63,175 nucleotides of DNA from Bacteroidales bacterium (GTDB taxonomy: Bacteria > Bacteroidota > Bacteroidia > Bacteroidales > UBA10428): the NCBI GenBank assembly GCA_016936215.1, contig JAFGPL010000029.1, positions 1 through 63,175 of the forward strand, written 5' to 3'. The position numbers were made by a program, and so were the translations under genes. Under the pieces are notes generated by a model. The model was not told where the DNA came from and did not search any database. It worked only from the letters and a program-made list of their open reading frames with translations. Position 1 is the stretch's first letter. Every line of letters starts with the position of its first letter. Below, one piece after another: positions 1-9,447 of the stretch.

Positions 1-126
1 ACGGTATCTTATATCGGCATTGTGCAACACCAGCCGCCTATGTTATCAATTACACTGGCCGATTCACATTTTACAAACCAGGGAATTCCTGAAACTAAAG
101 AGAAATATGCTTTCACCTGCCCTTAA
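1..126 (+). pseudogene. Fragment resembling a flavin reductase (flavoredoxin-type) domain
   Basis: A frame open from the window edge ends at TAA 124-126. Its translation includes PPMLSITLADSHFTNQGI, which resembles from memory the early part of flavin reductase-like FMN-binding domains (about residues 35-65 of a ~190-residue family). The frame then breaks after a few residues and its stop overlaps the stop codon of lepA on the other strand, so the usual remaining ~120 residues cannot be encoded here. Either the gene was truncated, or a frameshift moves it out of frame into lepA, which is unlikely. The part left of the window is unseen. The assignment rests on a short stretch only. Confidence 0.4.
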
Positions 127-1910
127 TCGAGTTTCAATACTGCCAAAAAGGCCGATTGGGGGACTTCAACGGTTCCAATCTGGCGCATGCGTTTCTTTCC
201 TTTCTTCTGTTTTTCAAGAAGTTTTCTCTTACGTGTAATATCACCACCATAGCATTTTGCGGTTACATCTTTACGCACGGCTTTTACTGTTTCACGTGCA
301 ATGATTTTAGAGCCGATGGCAGCTTGTATTGCAATATCAAACTGCTGTCTGGGAATTAGCTCTTTGAGCTTTTCACAAATACGTCTTCCGAAGGTATAGG
401 CATGGTCGCGGTGGATAAGTGCCGAGAGGGCATCTACCATTTCCCCGTTGAGCAGGATATCAAGCCTTACCAGGCTGGCCCTGCGATAGCCCATAATATG
501 ATAATCGAACGAGGCATAACCTTTTGAAACGCTCTTCAGTTTATCGTAAAAATCAAATACAATTTCAGAAAGGGGCATCTCGAAGGTAAGTTCTATGCGG
601 TTGCTGGTAAGATATAGCTGGTTCTTCAGTGTGCCGCGTTTTTCGATGCACATGGTCATAATCGGGCCGACAAACTCTGACTGGCAGATAACCTGTGCGT
701 TGATATACGGTTCTTCAATATAATCGAGGTTGGTAGGATCGGGCAATCCCGAAGGGTTATGCACGTCAAGCATTTCTCCTTTAGTGGTATATGCTTTATA
801 TGATACGTTTGGAACAGTATTTATGATGTCCATATCGAACTCGCGGTCGAGACGCTCCTGCACTATCTCCATGTGCAGCAATCCTAAGAAGCCGCACCTG
901 AAACCGAAGCCCAATGCAGCAGATGATTCGGGGACAAAAGACAACGATGCATCGTTGAGCTGCAGTTTTTCAAGCGAAGCCCTCAGCTCTTCATAATCGT
1001 CGGCATCAATAGGGTATATGCCGGCAAAAACCATTGGTTTTACCTCTTCAAAGCCGGCAATTGCTTTATCGCACGGGCGAAGCACATGGGTAATGGTATC
1101 TCCCACCTTTACCTCTTTGGCAGATTTTATGCCCGAGATAATATACCCTACATCACCTGCACCCAGTTCCTTGCGCGGTTCGAACTTGATTTTCAGCACC
1201 CCAATCTCATCGGCATCATATTCTTTACCAGTGGCAACAAACTTAACCTTATCACCTGAGCGAATGGTCCCGTTCATGATTTTGAAATAGGCAAAAATAC
1301 CCCTGAACGAGTTGAAAACCGAATCGAAAATCAATGCCTGGAGCGGTGCTCCCGGGTCACCCTTGGGTGGCGGGATTTTTTTTACGATGTCTTCCAATAC
1401 TTTATCAACACCGTAACCTGTTTTGGCCGATACCTCAATAATCTCATCCCTGCTGCATCCCAGAAGGTCAACAATCTGGTCTTTCACCTCTTCGGGCATG
1501 GCGCTGGGCATATCCATTTTATTTAATACAGGAATTATCTCCAGGTCATGGTCAAGCGCCTGAAAAAGATTAGAGATAGTTTGTGCCTGAACCCCCTGCG
1601 TGGCATCAACTACCAGCAGGGCTCCTTCGCAGGCAGCAATCGAACGCGAGACTTCATAAGAGAAATCAACATGACCGGGGGTATCTATCAGGTTCAGAAT
1701 ATACTTTTTATTATCCTGGTTATAAACCATCTGCACAGCATGGCTTTTGATGGTGATACCACGCTCTCTTTCAAGGTCCATATCGTCAAGCATTTGGTCT
1801 TTAAACTCCCTTTCGGTAAGGGTGTCAGTTGCCATAAGCAACCTGTCGGCCAGTGTGCTCTTACCATGGTCAATATGCGCTATAATACAAAAATTCCTGA
1901 TATGCTCCAT
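123..1910 (-). CDS. lepA: Elongation factor 4 (LepA), ribosome-associated GTPase
   Basis: LepA/EF4 is a translational GTPase that acts on stalled or misassembled ribosomes. The 595-residue product matches the family's usual ~600. The GTPase motifs are in order: AHIDHGKST (11-19), RGIT (50-53), DTPGH (76-80) and NKMD (130-133). EF-G-like domains follow, with the LepA C-terminal domain ([17 protein letters not shown]) near the end. A longer reading from 1940 adds ten residues, but it would overlap the promoter -7 element at 1938-1945. The start at 1910 also gives the normal N-terminus [19 protein letters not shown]. The gene stands alone, divergent from the acetyltransferase at 2116. Confidence 0.97.
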   Translation of the reverse strand: MEHIRNFCIIAHIDHGKSTLADRLLMATDTLTEREFKDQMLDDMDLERERGITIKSHAVQMVYNQDNKKYILNLIDTPGHVDFSYEVSRSIAACEGALLVVDATQGVQAQTISNLFQALDHDLEIIPVLNKMDMPSAMPEEVKDQIVDLLGCSRDEIIEVSAKTGYGVDKVLEDIVKKIPPPKGDPGAPLQALIFDSVFNSFRGIFAYFKIMNGTIRSGDKVKFVATGKEYDADEIGVLKIKFEPRKELGAGDVGYIISGIKSAKEVKVGDTITHVLRPCDKAIAGFEEVKPMVFAGIYPIDADDYEELRASLEKLQLNDASLSFVPESSAALGFGFRCGFLGLLHMEIVQERLDREFDMDIINTVPNVSYKAYTTKGEMLDVHNPSGLPDPTNLDYIEEPYINAQVICQSEFVGPIMTMCIEKRGTLKNQLYLTSNRIELTFEMPLSEIVFDFYDKLKSVSKGYASFDYHIMGYRRASLVRLDILLNGEMVDALSALIHRDHAYTFGRRICEKLKELIPRQQFDIAIQAAIGSKIIARETVKAVRKDVTAKCYGGDITRKRKLLEKQKKGKKRMRQIGTVEVPQSAFLAVLKLD

Positions 1911-1937
1911 CCTGAAGTATTGCCTTTTTTGAAGGCA

Positions 1938-1967
1938 CAAATATATCTATTTCAATCGAAACCTCAA
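1938..1967 (-). promoter_or_regulatory. Bacteroidota-type promoter of lepA
   Basis: On the minus strand TTG (1967-1965), 19 nt, then TATATTTG (1945-1938) fit the Bacteroidota primary sigma consensus TTG-N(17-20)-TAnnTTTG. Initiation would fall near 1931, about 20 nt before the lepA ATG. Confidence 0.65.
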
Positions 1968-2115
1968 TGACACATCATCCAAACAAACCCAAAAATCGTT
2001 GAATTATCTACAAACACCCTCCATTCGTAAAAAATAAGGATAACATGCTGAAAAAAATAGTATTTTGCAGCCATAATTCTGTTTCTGAAAAAAATTTAAA
2101 CTGCAAAATGTTGTG

Positions 2116-2589
2116 ATGAACAAAAGTAAAATTATTGAGTGCGACTTTAAAAACCATAATCATACGCGTGCCCTTGTTGAACTAATGAACCATTACATGA
2201 CAGACAAAATGGGCAATGCCAAACCACTTGACAAGAAACAGGGATGCAGCCTTATAGAAGGCCTCCGCAACCATCCTTCGAAATTAATATTATTTGCCGA
2301 GGCCGATGAAAAGATGGTTGGCCTTGCCAATTGTTTTATAAATTTTGCCACTTTTACCTGCAAACCATTTATAAATATTCACGATATAATCGTGCTGGAT
2401 GAGTACCGCAAAAAAGGCATAGGGCGCAAGCTGATGCATGCCATTCAGGCACATGCCATATCAATGGGCTGCTCGAAGATTACGCTCGAAGTCAGGGAAG
2501 ACAATATCCATGCACAACACCTTTACAAAAGTCTTGGTTATATGGATTGCAATCCGAGAATGTTTTTCTGGGAAAAGAAACTGGTGTAA
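2116..2589 (+). CDS. GNAT-family N-acetyltransferase
   Basis: This 157-residue protein has the GNAT fold signature. The acetyl-CoA-binding motif A is IIVLDEYRKKGIGRKL (about 91-106), and the motif B region LYKSLGY is near 140. The length is normal for a single-domain GNAT. ATG 2116 is preferred to GTG 2113, the codon directly before it. The substrate cannot be predicted. Family members of this kind acetylate small amines, aminoglycosides or protein N-termini. The gene is divergent from lepA across a 205-nt AT-rich gap and is followed by the esterase gene, with no obvious functional link. Confidence 0.85.
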   Translation: MNKSKIIECDFKNHNHTRALVELMNHYMTDKMGNAKPLDKKQGCSLIEGLRNHPSKLILFAEADEKMVGLANCFINFATFTCKPFINIHDIIVLDEYRKKGIGRKLMHAIQAHAISMGCSKITLEVREDNIHAQHLYKSLGYMDCNPRMFFWEKKLV

Positions 2590-2644
2590 AAAAACATATT
2601 AAATTTGGAACCAGTACGGATTGTTCCGGTATTTTTATAATATA

Positions 2645-3805
2645 ATGGATTCCAAATTATTAACAATTATTAAAAAACTCTTCATTATTATCCTTTTGTG
2701 TTATTCTTCCCTCTCTTTTTCACAGTATGACAGTATAACACATAATGGGCTGAACAGGACTTTTCTTTTACATTTGCCATCAGGCTATTCTGCTGCTTAT
2801 AATTATCCGTTGGTTGTTGCCATGCATGGCGGATTTGGAAGTGCCGCCAACCTGCAGAACCAATCTGGATTAAGCACCAAGGCTGATGCTGAAGATTTTA
2901 TTGTGGTTTACCCTGAAGGGGTGAAAAGCCCACTGAATATAAGAACTTGGAATGCCGGATGGTGTTGTGGCTTCTCAAGCGCTACAAATACAGATGATGT
3001 AGGATTTATCAGTGCTTTGCTTGACACGCTTATTTCTTTATATTCAATTGATATTAAAAGGATTTATGCCACCGGCATGTCGAACGGCGGATTTATGAGT
3101 TACAGGCTCGCATGCGAACTTTCCGGAAGATTTGCGGCCATCGCACCGGTAGCTGCATCTATGAGCATGCCAAAGTGCTCTCCAAACAAACCCATGCCCG
3201 TCATTCATTTTCACTCATACATTGATAGCAGCGTGCCTTACCTGGGAGGCACCGGTACGGGGATTTCAGATCATTACAATCCCCCACATGATTCTGTAAT
3301 GCAGGTTTGGGCCGAAGCAAATGGTTGCATGGTATTGAATGACACCATCACACATAATCAACAATATACCCATGTAAGGTGGAACAACTGCACATGCAAT
3401 GTCTCAATAAATTATTACATTACCCGCGACGGAGGCCATTCCTTGCCAGGGGGTACCCAAACCCCTGTCGGGGACCAGGTATCGTCATATATCAATGCCA
3501 CAGACATGATGTGGGAATTTTTTAAACAACATTCACTCGATTGCAGCCTGTCAACAATTAACGAAATACCTTCAGAAAAAAATTTCCATCTGTTTCCCAA
3601 TCCATCCAGCGGGATTGTCTTCATAGATTTTCCGGGAGGCACAGGAAATTTTTCTGTTACGGTTTATAACATGACCGGAAAAGCAATTGCACAAACAGAT
3701 AGTCGCAACACAATCAATATCAGTGAATTTCCGCAAGGTATTTATTTTGTTTCAATACAAAGCAGAAACGAGAGAGTTGTATACAAGCTTATAAAAACAG
3801 AATAG
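2645..3805 (+). CDS. Secreted PHB-depolymerase/feruloyl-esterase-like hydrolase with T9SS sorting domain
   Basis: This is a predicted extracellular alpha/beta hydrolase of the LpqC/PHB-depolymerase (CE1-like) family, 386 residues. A Sec signal peptide spans about 1-26 (hydrophobic core FIIILLCYSSLSFS). Next come the oxyanion segment HGGFGSAAN (61-69), the nucleophile elbow GMSNGG with Ser146, and a late GGHSLPG carrying the likely catalytic His. The last ~75 residues begin FHLFPNPSSG and form a type A C-terminal sorting domain, the signal for type IX secretion, which fits the sprA gene in this window. ATG 2645 starts right at the signal peptide; an upstream TTG (2621) is less likely. The substrate (polyester, feruloylated polysaccharide or other ester) is not determinable. 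Confidence 0.85.
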   Translation: MDSKLLTIIKKLFIIILLCYSSLSFSQYDSITHNGLNRTFLLHLPSGYSAAYNYPLVVAMHGGFGSAANLQNQSGLSTKADAEDFIVVYPEGVKSPLNIRTWNAGWCCGFSSATNTDDVGFISALLDTLISLYSIDIKRIYATGMSNGGFMSYRLACELSGRFAAIAPVAASMSMPKCSPNKPMPVIHFHSYIDSSVPYLGGTGTGISDHYNPPHDSVMQVWAEANGCMVLNDTITHNQQYTHVRWNNCTCNVSINYYITRDGGHSLPGGTQTPVGDQVSSYINATDMMWEFFKQHSLDCSLSTINEIPSEKNFHLFPNPSSGIVFIDFPGGTGNFSVTVYNMTGKAIAQTDSRNTINISEFPQGIYFVSIQSRNERVVYKLIKTE

Positions 3806-3859
3806 TGGCAGCACAGAACCGGTTATTGATTTTATTCCACACATTTTGATTAAAAAATC

Positions 3860-3867
3860 TAACTTTG
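3860..3867 (+). promoter_or_regulatory. -7 element directly upstream of the DEAD-box helicase gene
   Basis: TAACTTTG matches the Bacteroidota -7 consensus and is followed by C. It ends 7 nt before the ATG at 3875, so initiation would fall at or next to the start codon (leaderless or nearly so). No well-spaced TTG is visible upstream. Confidence 0.5.
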
Positions 3868-3874
3868 CAGATTT

Positions 3875-5059
3875 ATGACATTTAAAGAACTTCAACTTAA
3901 CGATCAGTTGCTGGAAGCCATTTCATACATGGGTTTTGAAACAGCAACACCTATACAGGAACAGGTTATCCCGGTGATTCTCGAAAACAGGGATGTTTTG
4001 GCCTGCGCGCAGACAGGTACCGGCAAGACCGGCGCATTTGTGTTGCCTGTCCTCAACAAACTTGCCGGTAAAAGAGGTGCAGGTATAGATACCCTTATTA
4101 TTGTTCCGACCAGGGAACTGGCAATTCAGATCGAACAGCAGATTCAGGGGTTTTCCTATTTTATTTCCGCATCATCTATTGCCATATACGGTGGGGGTGA
4201 CGGGGCCGGTTGGGAAACACAACGCGATTCGCTGATAAAAGGCACCGACATTGTCATTGCAACGCCCGGTAAGTTTTTGTCGCACCTTAAAATGGGTTAT
4301 GTTAACCTTAGCACTGTCAACCATCTTATTTTAGACGAAGCTGACAGGATGCTCGATATGGGGTTTATTGACGATATCAGGGCAATCCTTTCGTATCTTC
4401 CTAAAAAACATCAGACACTGATGTTTTGCGCAACCATGCCGAACAGTATCCGTCAACTGGCCCGGAAGATTTTGAATAAGCCAACAGAAGTAACACTTGC
4501 CATATCAAAACCTGCAGAAGGTGTTGACCAGAAAGCCTACAGTATTTCGGAGGGTGATAAGGTGAAGTTACTGAAAGAGCTGATGGAAGAGCGTAAACAT
4601 TACGACAGCATAATCATTTTTTCATCAACGAGGAAAAAAGTAACAGAAATTGTACGTTCGCTGAAAAAATACGGTTTTCAGCCACAGGGTATTTCGTCAG
4701 ACCTTGACCAGAATTCCAGAGAAGAGGTATTAAACGATTTCAGGTCGAAAAAGACACGTATCCTGGTCGCCACCGATGTAATGAGCCGGGGAATTGATGT
4801 AAAGGAAATCAACCTGGTGATTAATTTTGATGTGCCCCACGATGCCGAGGATTATGTGCACCGTGTGGGACGAACAGCGCGAATCAATACAACTGGCGAA
4901 GCCATTACACTTGTAACCCCTGCCGATGCATCAAAACTAAGAATGATTGAACGGCTCACCGGGATTGAAATCCCAAAGATCCAACCTGCAGGTTATCCTG
5001 TCCCGGTAGCTTTAAAATCGGGTAAATCAAGATATAAGAGAAAAACAAAAAATCGTTAA
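3875..5059 (+). CDS. DEAD-box ATP-dependent RNA helicase (RhlE-like)
   Basis: A 394-residue RNA helicase core with a short basic tail. It shows a Q motif with TPIQ (25-28), Walker A AQTGTGKT (45-52), PTRELA (78-83), DEAD (154-157) and motif VI HRVGRTAR near 330. Motif III reads CAT (185-187) instead of the usual SAT, a conservative change. The tail SGKSRYKRKTKNR is basic, as in RhlE-type helicases that act in ribosome assembly or RNA decay. The gene is monocistronic and converges on the isomerase gene at 5101. RhlE-like is the best family placement, but the exact paralogue is uncertain. Confidence 0.93.
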   Translation: MTFKELQLNDQLLEAISYMGFETATPIQEQVIPVILENRDVLACAQTGTGKTGAFVLPVLNKLAGKRGAGIDTLIIVPTRELAIQIEQQIQGFSYFISASSIAIYGGGDGAGWETQRDSLIKGTDIVIATPGKFLSHLKMGYVNLSTVNHLILDEADRMLDMGFIDDIRAILSYLPKKHQTLMFCATMPNSIRQLARKILNKPTEVTLAISKPAEGVDQKAYSISEGDKVKLLKELMEERKHYDSIIIFSSTRKKVTEIVRSLKKYGFQPQGISSDLDQNSREEVLNDFRSKKTRILVATDVMSRGIDVKEINLVINFDVPHDAEDYVHRVGRTARINTTGEAITLVTPADASKLRMIERLTGIEIPKIQPAGYPVPVALKSGKSRYKRKTKNR

Positions 5060-5064
5060 CCTGC

Positions 5065-5093
5065 TTATCCGCCGCTTAGAAAGTGCCGGATAA
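5065..5093. terminator. Convergent inverted repeat between helicase and isomerase genes
   Basis: TTATCCG (5065-5071) pairs with CGGATAA (5087-5093) around a 15-nt loop, in the 41-nt gap between two convergent genes. There is no good T-run, so it is a weak bidirectional terminator candidate. Confidence 0.4.
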
Positions 5094-5100
5094 TCAAATC

Positions 5101-7203
5101 TTAAAAGAACTTTGCCCTGTTATCAACAACTTCAGCCTTCTTTTTAAGGGCTTCATAAGCTGCGTAGTTTGCTCGTGAAGTGTAATTTCTTTCATAAACA
5201 AGTTTTTCTCTTTCCATCAGCATTTCTATATTTTCTGACTGCCTGGAATTTGTCACGGCGATAACATAAACCCCGTTATTTCCTGTTATTGGGCCTGAAA
5301 GCAAACCTTCATCAAGTGTGCAGGCTGCTGCAGTAATATTGGGTTCAATGCCTGCATTTTCAATAGACCTTGTTGAAAAGGTGATATTGGTAGCGGTTTG
5401 GCTGGTTGCAGTAAGTTTGGAGGCAAGCTCATCAATTGACTTTGAAGAGGAAATCTTATCTTTCATCTCCCCGGCTATTATTTCAGCTTTTTTCTGTTTG
5501 CCGATTTCAAGCTCAATCTCAGGTCTTATGTCTTCAATATCTGCATATCCTTCTTCTTTAACATTTTCAACCAATGCTACAACGTATTTATTGTCGAACT
5601 TCATTACATTCGAAACCTCATTTTCATCGGCATTGTAAGCCCATTTTACCAATTGACGCGGAGATACCAGCCCGGGAATATTTTTTTCGAGCGGTTTTAA
5701 CCCCGGGGCATATTGCGGCACAAGGTTATTGGCCTGGATGGCCTTATTAAACTTCTCACCGGTATTGTTTAAGCCTGCAAATTCACTGGCCTGCCTGTAA
5801 TACTCCTGGTCGGTTTCTTCACTGGGTTCAACATTGCGCACGAGTATGCCTACCTGTACTTTTTTCACCTCTTTCGACTGTGCAAGTACTTCAACGATAT
5901 GTATGCCAAATTGGGAATAAACCAGTTTGACATCACCTGTCTGGCCATAGAAACATGTATCGCTGAATGGTTTAACCATTTCCCCTTCGCGGAACCATCC
6001 CAGGTCTCCGCCTTCCTGGGCGCTGCCATCGGAAGAATTCTGGCGTGCCAGTTCTGCAAAATCGGCGCCGTTTTCAATCATTTTCTTAAGACTGTCGGCC
6101 AATGCACTAGCCTGGGCATAATTTTCCTGCGATACCTGTAAAAGAATATGGCGTGCTTTTACCGAATCGGGCAGGTAATCAATTTTTGCAAGTTTGGCTA
6201 ATTTGTATGCATTGTTTTCAAAATAGGGGCCGTAAACATCGCCTTCTTGTGCTTCGAACATAAAATCTGCAATTGTATCGGACAAGTCGTCCTTCATATA
6301 ATTTCTTTCTTCAAAAGGAACATCCGACTGCAGGTTCACGAATTGCCGGGTTTCTTTCGTTGATACAAATTCGGGGTGAATTTTATTAATCCAGTCTTCG
6401 GCAATCCTGTAATCTTCCGGCGATGGTTTCACCTCATATACCACGTATTTAAGGTCTCTTGATTCCTCCTGCCGGTATCTTGCCAGGTGATCTTTGTAAA
6501 AGGCTCTTACTTCCTTTTCGGATATCTTGATTATTGAATCGGGGACCGATGTAAATGGCCTTACTACAAAGTCAATATCCACAGTTTTGGATATTTCTTC
6601 GCCTCTGCGCTTTGCCTGTAATGAGTTAACATATAAGCCTTTTTTGATCAGGTTGGTATATTTTGCCAATCTTCTTTGCCTGAAAATTTCGTCCTCGATA
6701 TAAAACCAGAATTTTTTACGTTCGCTGTCCTCTTCCTGTAATGTACGCTGAATAAAATCGAACATAAAAGATTTATTGAGCATGCCTGTCTGCGGATCGG
6801 AAAAAACCTGCCTGATGATCGGATGGGGGTTTTCGCCCTGTATCATATCCATAAGTTCATCACCTGTTACGGTAATACCAAGTTTTTCATATTCATCAGA
6901 CATAATTAATTCTTCGATCATATACTCCCATGACACATTTCTAATGTTGTCAAGGGTACTTTCGTCAAGGTTTGACCTGCCCGACTGTATTTTGTTGATC
7001 TCAATGAAATTGTCAATTTTCTCCTGGAAATCGTTATAGGGAATGGATTTTCCGGCAACCTTTGCAATTTCATATTGCGATTTGCTAAACATTGATCCTC
7101 CTGAATTTAACATATCGCCTAAGACAAATGCCAGCAATGCCAATCCAATAATAATTGAAACAAGTAATCCTGCACGGTTTCTTATTTTCTCTAATGTAGC
7201 CAT
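5101..7203 (-). CDS. Membrane-anchored SurA/PpiD-type peptidylprolyl isomerase
   Basis: A 700-residue periplasmic foldase. One N-terminal membrane anchor (about 12-30, LLVSIIIGLALLAFVLGDML) is followed by a SurA_N/PpiD-like chaperone region. A parvulin (PpiC) rotamase domain then starts around ARHILLQVS and includes GGDLGWF and FGIHIVEV (about 345-450), and a long C-terminal chaperone region follows. Architecture and length fit the Bacteroidota PpiD-like proteins that assist folding of outer-membrane and secreted proteins. It is the last gene of the envelope cluster, 142 nt after the CNNM/CBS gene, and may have its own promoter (near-consensus TATATTCG at 7248-7241). Confidence 0.9.
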   Translation of the reverse strand: MATLEKIRNRAGLLVSIIIGLALLAFVLGDMLNSGGSMFSKSQYEIAKVAGKSIPYNDFQEKIDNFIEINKIQSGRSNLDESTLDNIRNVSWEYMIEELIMSDEYEKLGITVTGDELMDMIQGENPHPIIRQVFSDPQTGMLNKSFMFDFIQRTLQEEDSERKKFWFYIEDEIFRQRRLAKYTNLIKKGLYVNSLQAKRRGEEISKTVDIDFVVRPFTSVPDSIIKISEKEVRAFYKDHLARYRQEESRDLKYVVYEVKPSPEDYRIAEDWINKIHPEFVSTKETRQFVNLQSDVPFEERNYMKDDLSDTIADFMFEAQEGDVYGPYFENNAYKLAKLAKIDYLPDSVKARHILLQVSQENYAQASALADSLKKMIENGADFAELARQNSSDGSAQEGGDLGWFREGEMVKPFSDTCFYGQTGDVKLVYSQFGIHIVEVLAQSKEVKKVQVGILVRNVEPSEETDQEYYRQASEFAGLNNTGEKFNKAIQANNLVPQYAPGLKPLEKNIPGLVSPRQLVKWAYNADENEVSNVMKFDNKYVVALVENVKEEGYADIEDIRPEIELEIGKQKKAEIIAGEMKDKISSSKSIDELASKLTATSQTATNITFSTRSIENAGIEPNITAAACTLDEGLLSGPITGNNGVYVIAVTNSRQSENIEMLMEREKLVYERNYTSRANYAAYEALKKKAEVVDNRAKFF

Positions 7204-7345
7204 ATAAATAACAAGTTTTTCGGTTCTAAAATTCAGGGTACGAATATAGCAATTTATTGAATTATAAAAGTATTAAATCTAAAAATTAAGGATGTTTTAA
7301 AAAGATGGACAATAATAGGCTGCAAAGTTCAAAAAGACAGCCTGC

Positions 7346-8635
7346 CTAATCAGTTTTTTTTGTTTTATGGCGGCCATTTTTCAAAACCTTAAGCTGCACC
7401 AATTCAATTTTTGTTTTGCTTACTTTAATGATGCGGCATTCAATATTACCGGTAACAATCCGTTCATGCAACTTGGGAAAACTTTCGAAATGAAAAAATA
7501 TATATCCGGCCAGCGTGTCGTATTCTTCCGATTCAGGAATATCAAGATGGTATTTCTCGTTGATATAATCAATTTCGAGCCTGCCGGAAAAGATATATTC
7601 ATCATCATTTATCTTTTTTTCTATTAACCCGGTACTGTCGTGTTCATCTTCAATGTCCCCGATAATCTCTTCAATAATATCTTCGATGGTAACCAGTCCC
7701 GATATGCCTCCGAATTCGTCAACCACCAGCGCCATACTTCTCTGTTCTTTAATTAGTCTGTGTAGCAGGTTGTTTGCGGCCATGGTTTCGGGGACGAAAG
7801 AAATTTTTATAAGCAGTGGTTTGATTTCTTTCGGGTTATTAAACAGCGACTTAGATGTGATGTAACCGACAAAATTATCAAAACTGGTTTCGTAAATAAG
7901 AATTTTTGAATAGCCGGTCTCAATGAATTTCTGCTTAAGGGTTTCAATCTCTGTATTGATGTCCATTGCAACAATTTCGTTACGCGGAATCATACAATCG
8001 CGTACCTTGATGCCCGAGAACTCAAGCGCATTCTGAAAAAGTTTCAGTTCATCGGCATCTGAATTCTCAACCTGGTTTTTTTCGCTTATTTCAGAGATCA
8101 GGTGGTACAGGTCAACTTTATTAAAGACCGGGTTTTTTTTCACATCCGAAGAAAGCGCTTTTATCCGCTTCCTGAGGATAATATTTACAAAACCTACTAC
8201 AATAAAAGTAATCGGGTAGAATATGGTGTAGAAAAACAATACAGGCAACGAAAAAATATTCAATATGAAATTAGGATTGATCCTTACCAGTGCTTTTGGC
8301 AGGAATTCTGCGGTAATGAGTATAATCAGCGTTGAAATTATGGTCTGGATAAGAAGGATGGCAATTTCGGACGATACAAAATAAGCGATTCCCGGTTCAA
8401 GGATGCGGGCCATATAAAGTCCGTAAACAACCAGTGCAAGGTTGTTTCCAACAAGCATGGTAGTAATAAACTCTCCGGGTTTTTGCACCAGGAAGGAAAT
8501 TATGCGTGAAGTTAAAAGGCCTTGTTTCTTGTCAAGTTCAATGCGCAGCTTATTTGAAGCTATATAAGCAATTTCCATGCCTGAAAAGAAAGCAGATAAC
8601 AACAATGAAACCAGGATAACAGTTAAATAATTCAT
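7346..8635 (-). CDS. CNNM/CBS-domain transporter-like protein (CorC/HlyC, GldE-like)
   Basis: This 429-residue inner-membrane protein starts with a DUF21/CNNM domain of about four membrane segments (1-165). A CBS pair follows (about 195-320, including VRDCMIPRNEIVAMD and LVTIEDIIEEIIGDI), then a C-terminal CorC/HlyC domain (about 340-420). CNNM/CorC proteins transport or regulate Mg2+ or Co2+. In gliding Bacteroidota the paralogue GldE is linked to gliding and type IX secretion, but sequence alone does not show this copy to be GldE. It lies 31 nt after the 62-residue membrane protein, in the lptC cluster. Confidence 0.88.
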   Translation of the reverse strand: MNYLTVILVSLLLSAFFSGMEIAYIASNKLRIELDKKQGLLTSRIISFLVQKPGEFITTMLVGNNLALVVYGLYMARILEPGIAYFVSSEIAILLIQTIISTLIILITAEFLPKALVRINPNFILNIFSLPVLFFYTIFYPITFIVVGFVNIILRKRIKALSSDVKKNPVFNKVDLYHLISEISEKNQVENSDADELKLFQNALEFSGIKVRDCMIPRNEIVAMDINTEIETLKQKFIETGYSKILIYETSFDNFVGYITSKSLFNNPKEIKPLLIKISFVPETMAANNLLHRLIKEQRSMALVVDEFGGISGLVTIEDIIEEIIGDIEDEHDSTGLIEKKINDDEYIFSGRLEIDYINEKYHLDIPESEEYDTLAGYIFFHFESFPKLHERIVTGNIECRIIKVSKTKIELVQLKVLKNGRHKTKKTD

Positions 8636-8666
8636 TAAAGAATAGATTTCGGAGCCTTAAAATTAT

Positions 8667-8855
8667 TCAATTTTTTTGGGATTTACGAAGGTGCCGCCTT
8701 ATTGAATACATTAAAAACGAAACGGCTGAGAGGATAAAAAGCACATAGCTGTTGGAAAACCCATCCTGTACGGTTTTATGTGTACCGAACAACAAACAGA
8801 ACATGGCAATAACCAGCCACATTATTTCTACAATATAACTAATCTTCCTGTTCAT
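8667..8855 (-). CDS. Small two-helix membrane protein of the lptC cluster
   Basis: A 62-residue protein with two hydrophobic segments (about 8-25 and 37-52) and a basic end RRHLRKSQKN. Its start overlaps the end of lptC by 17 nt, and the CNNM/CBS gene follows 31 nt later, so it appears to be a genuine, translationally coupled member of the cluster. No function is recognised. The consistent overlap, the membrane topology and the absence of a competing frame support it as a real gene. Confidence 0.65.
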   Translation of the reverse strand: MNRKISYIVEIMWLVIAMFCLLFGTHKTVQDGFSNSYVLFILSAVSFLMYSIRRHLRKSQKN

Positions 8856-9447
8856 CCTTCAATTTTACTGTACCTTTTGACCCGATGAGTTTCCACCTTG
8901 ACATATCCTGTTTTGCCTCAAAACCTCTCTCACCGGTATGAATACCCTGTTCGTTGATTATTTTCGAAAATGTGTTTGAGTGCAAAAGTTCAGCTTTTTG
9001 GTCCCATATAAGATGCTCAGTATAAAGCTGTTCACCCGTGACCTTGTTAATGGCTACTACATTGTTCTTTGCTTCGCCAACCTCTTTCTTCTGGTAATAA
9101 ATAGCGTAATTGGCTGTAAGGTAAGATTGTATATTTCCGGCAGAGTCAAAATCTTCTATCCGTATGCCTTTCAGGAATTCCATGTATGGGTTGTCTTTGT
9201 CTGCATACCTGTCTATCTGGGGGGCATAAAGCTTCCATCTGAGTATACCCGAATCGGTAAATGCAATCTCAACATCATAGCCGGTTTGCTGGGGCAATTT
9301 AAGATCGGTAGTTATGGCATTTATCTTTTCAATGTCGTTTTCGCAAGACAAATGAATGATTGTGCCTGTGATGACAGACACCAAAAGTAAAAATGGCCTG
9401 ATAACTTTATAATATGACCGCTTAAAACCTGACTTTTGTGGTTTCAT
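8839..9447 (-). CDS. lptC: LptC-like LPS export protein
   Basis: LptC links the LptBFG transporter to the periplasmic LptA bridge that carries lipopolysaccharide to the outer membrane. The 202-residue product has an N-terminal hydrophobic segment (about 17-33) ending in LSC, a possible lipobox. A beta-jellyroll-type domain follows, with the alternating pattern typical of LptC/OstA (GILRWKLYAPQIDRY, ANYAIYYQKKEVGEA, GERGFEAKQDMSRW). It overlaps the upstream TPR gene by 26 nt and the downstream small gene by 17 nt, so translation is probably coupled. Sequence conservation in LptC is low; the assignment rests on pattern and context. Confidence 0.82.
   Translation of the reverse strand: MKPQKSGFKRSYYKVIRPFLLLVSVITGTIIHLSCENDIEKINAITTDLKLPQQTGYDVEIAFTDSGILRWKLYAPQIDRYADKDNPYMEFLKGIRIEDFDSAGNIQSYLTANYAIYYQKKEVGEAKNNVVAINKVTGEQLYTEHLIWDQKAELLHSNTFSKIINEQGIHTGERGFEAKQDMSRWKLIGSKGTVKLKDEQED

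Noticed and set aside
1548..1970. 140-residue plus-strand frame over the lepA start
   Set aside because: Antisense to the lepA GTPase motifs and overlapping the lepA promoter.
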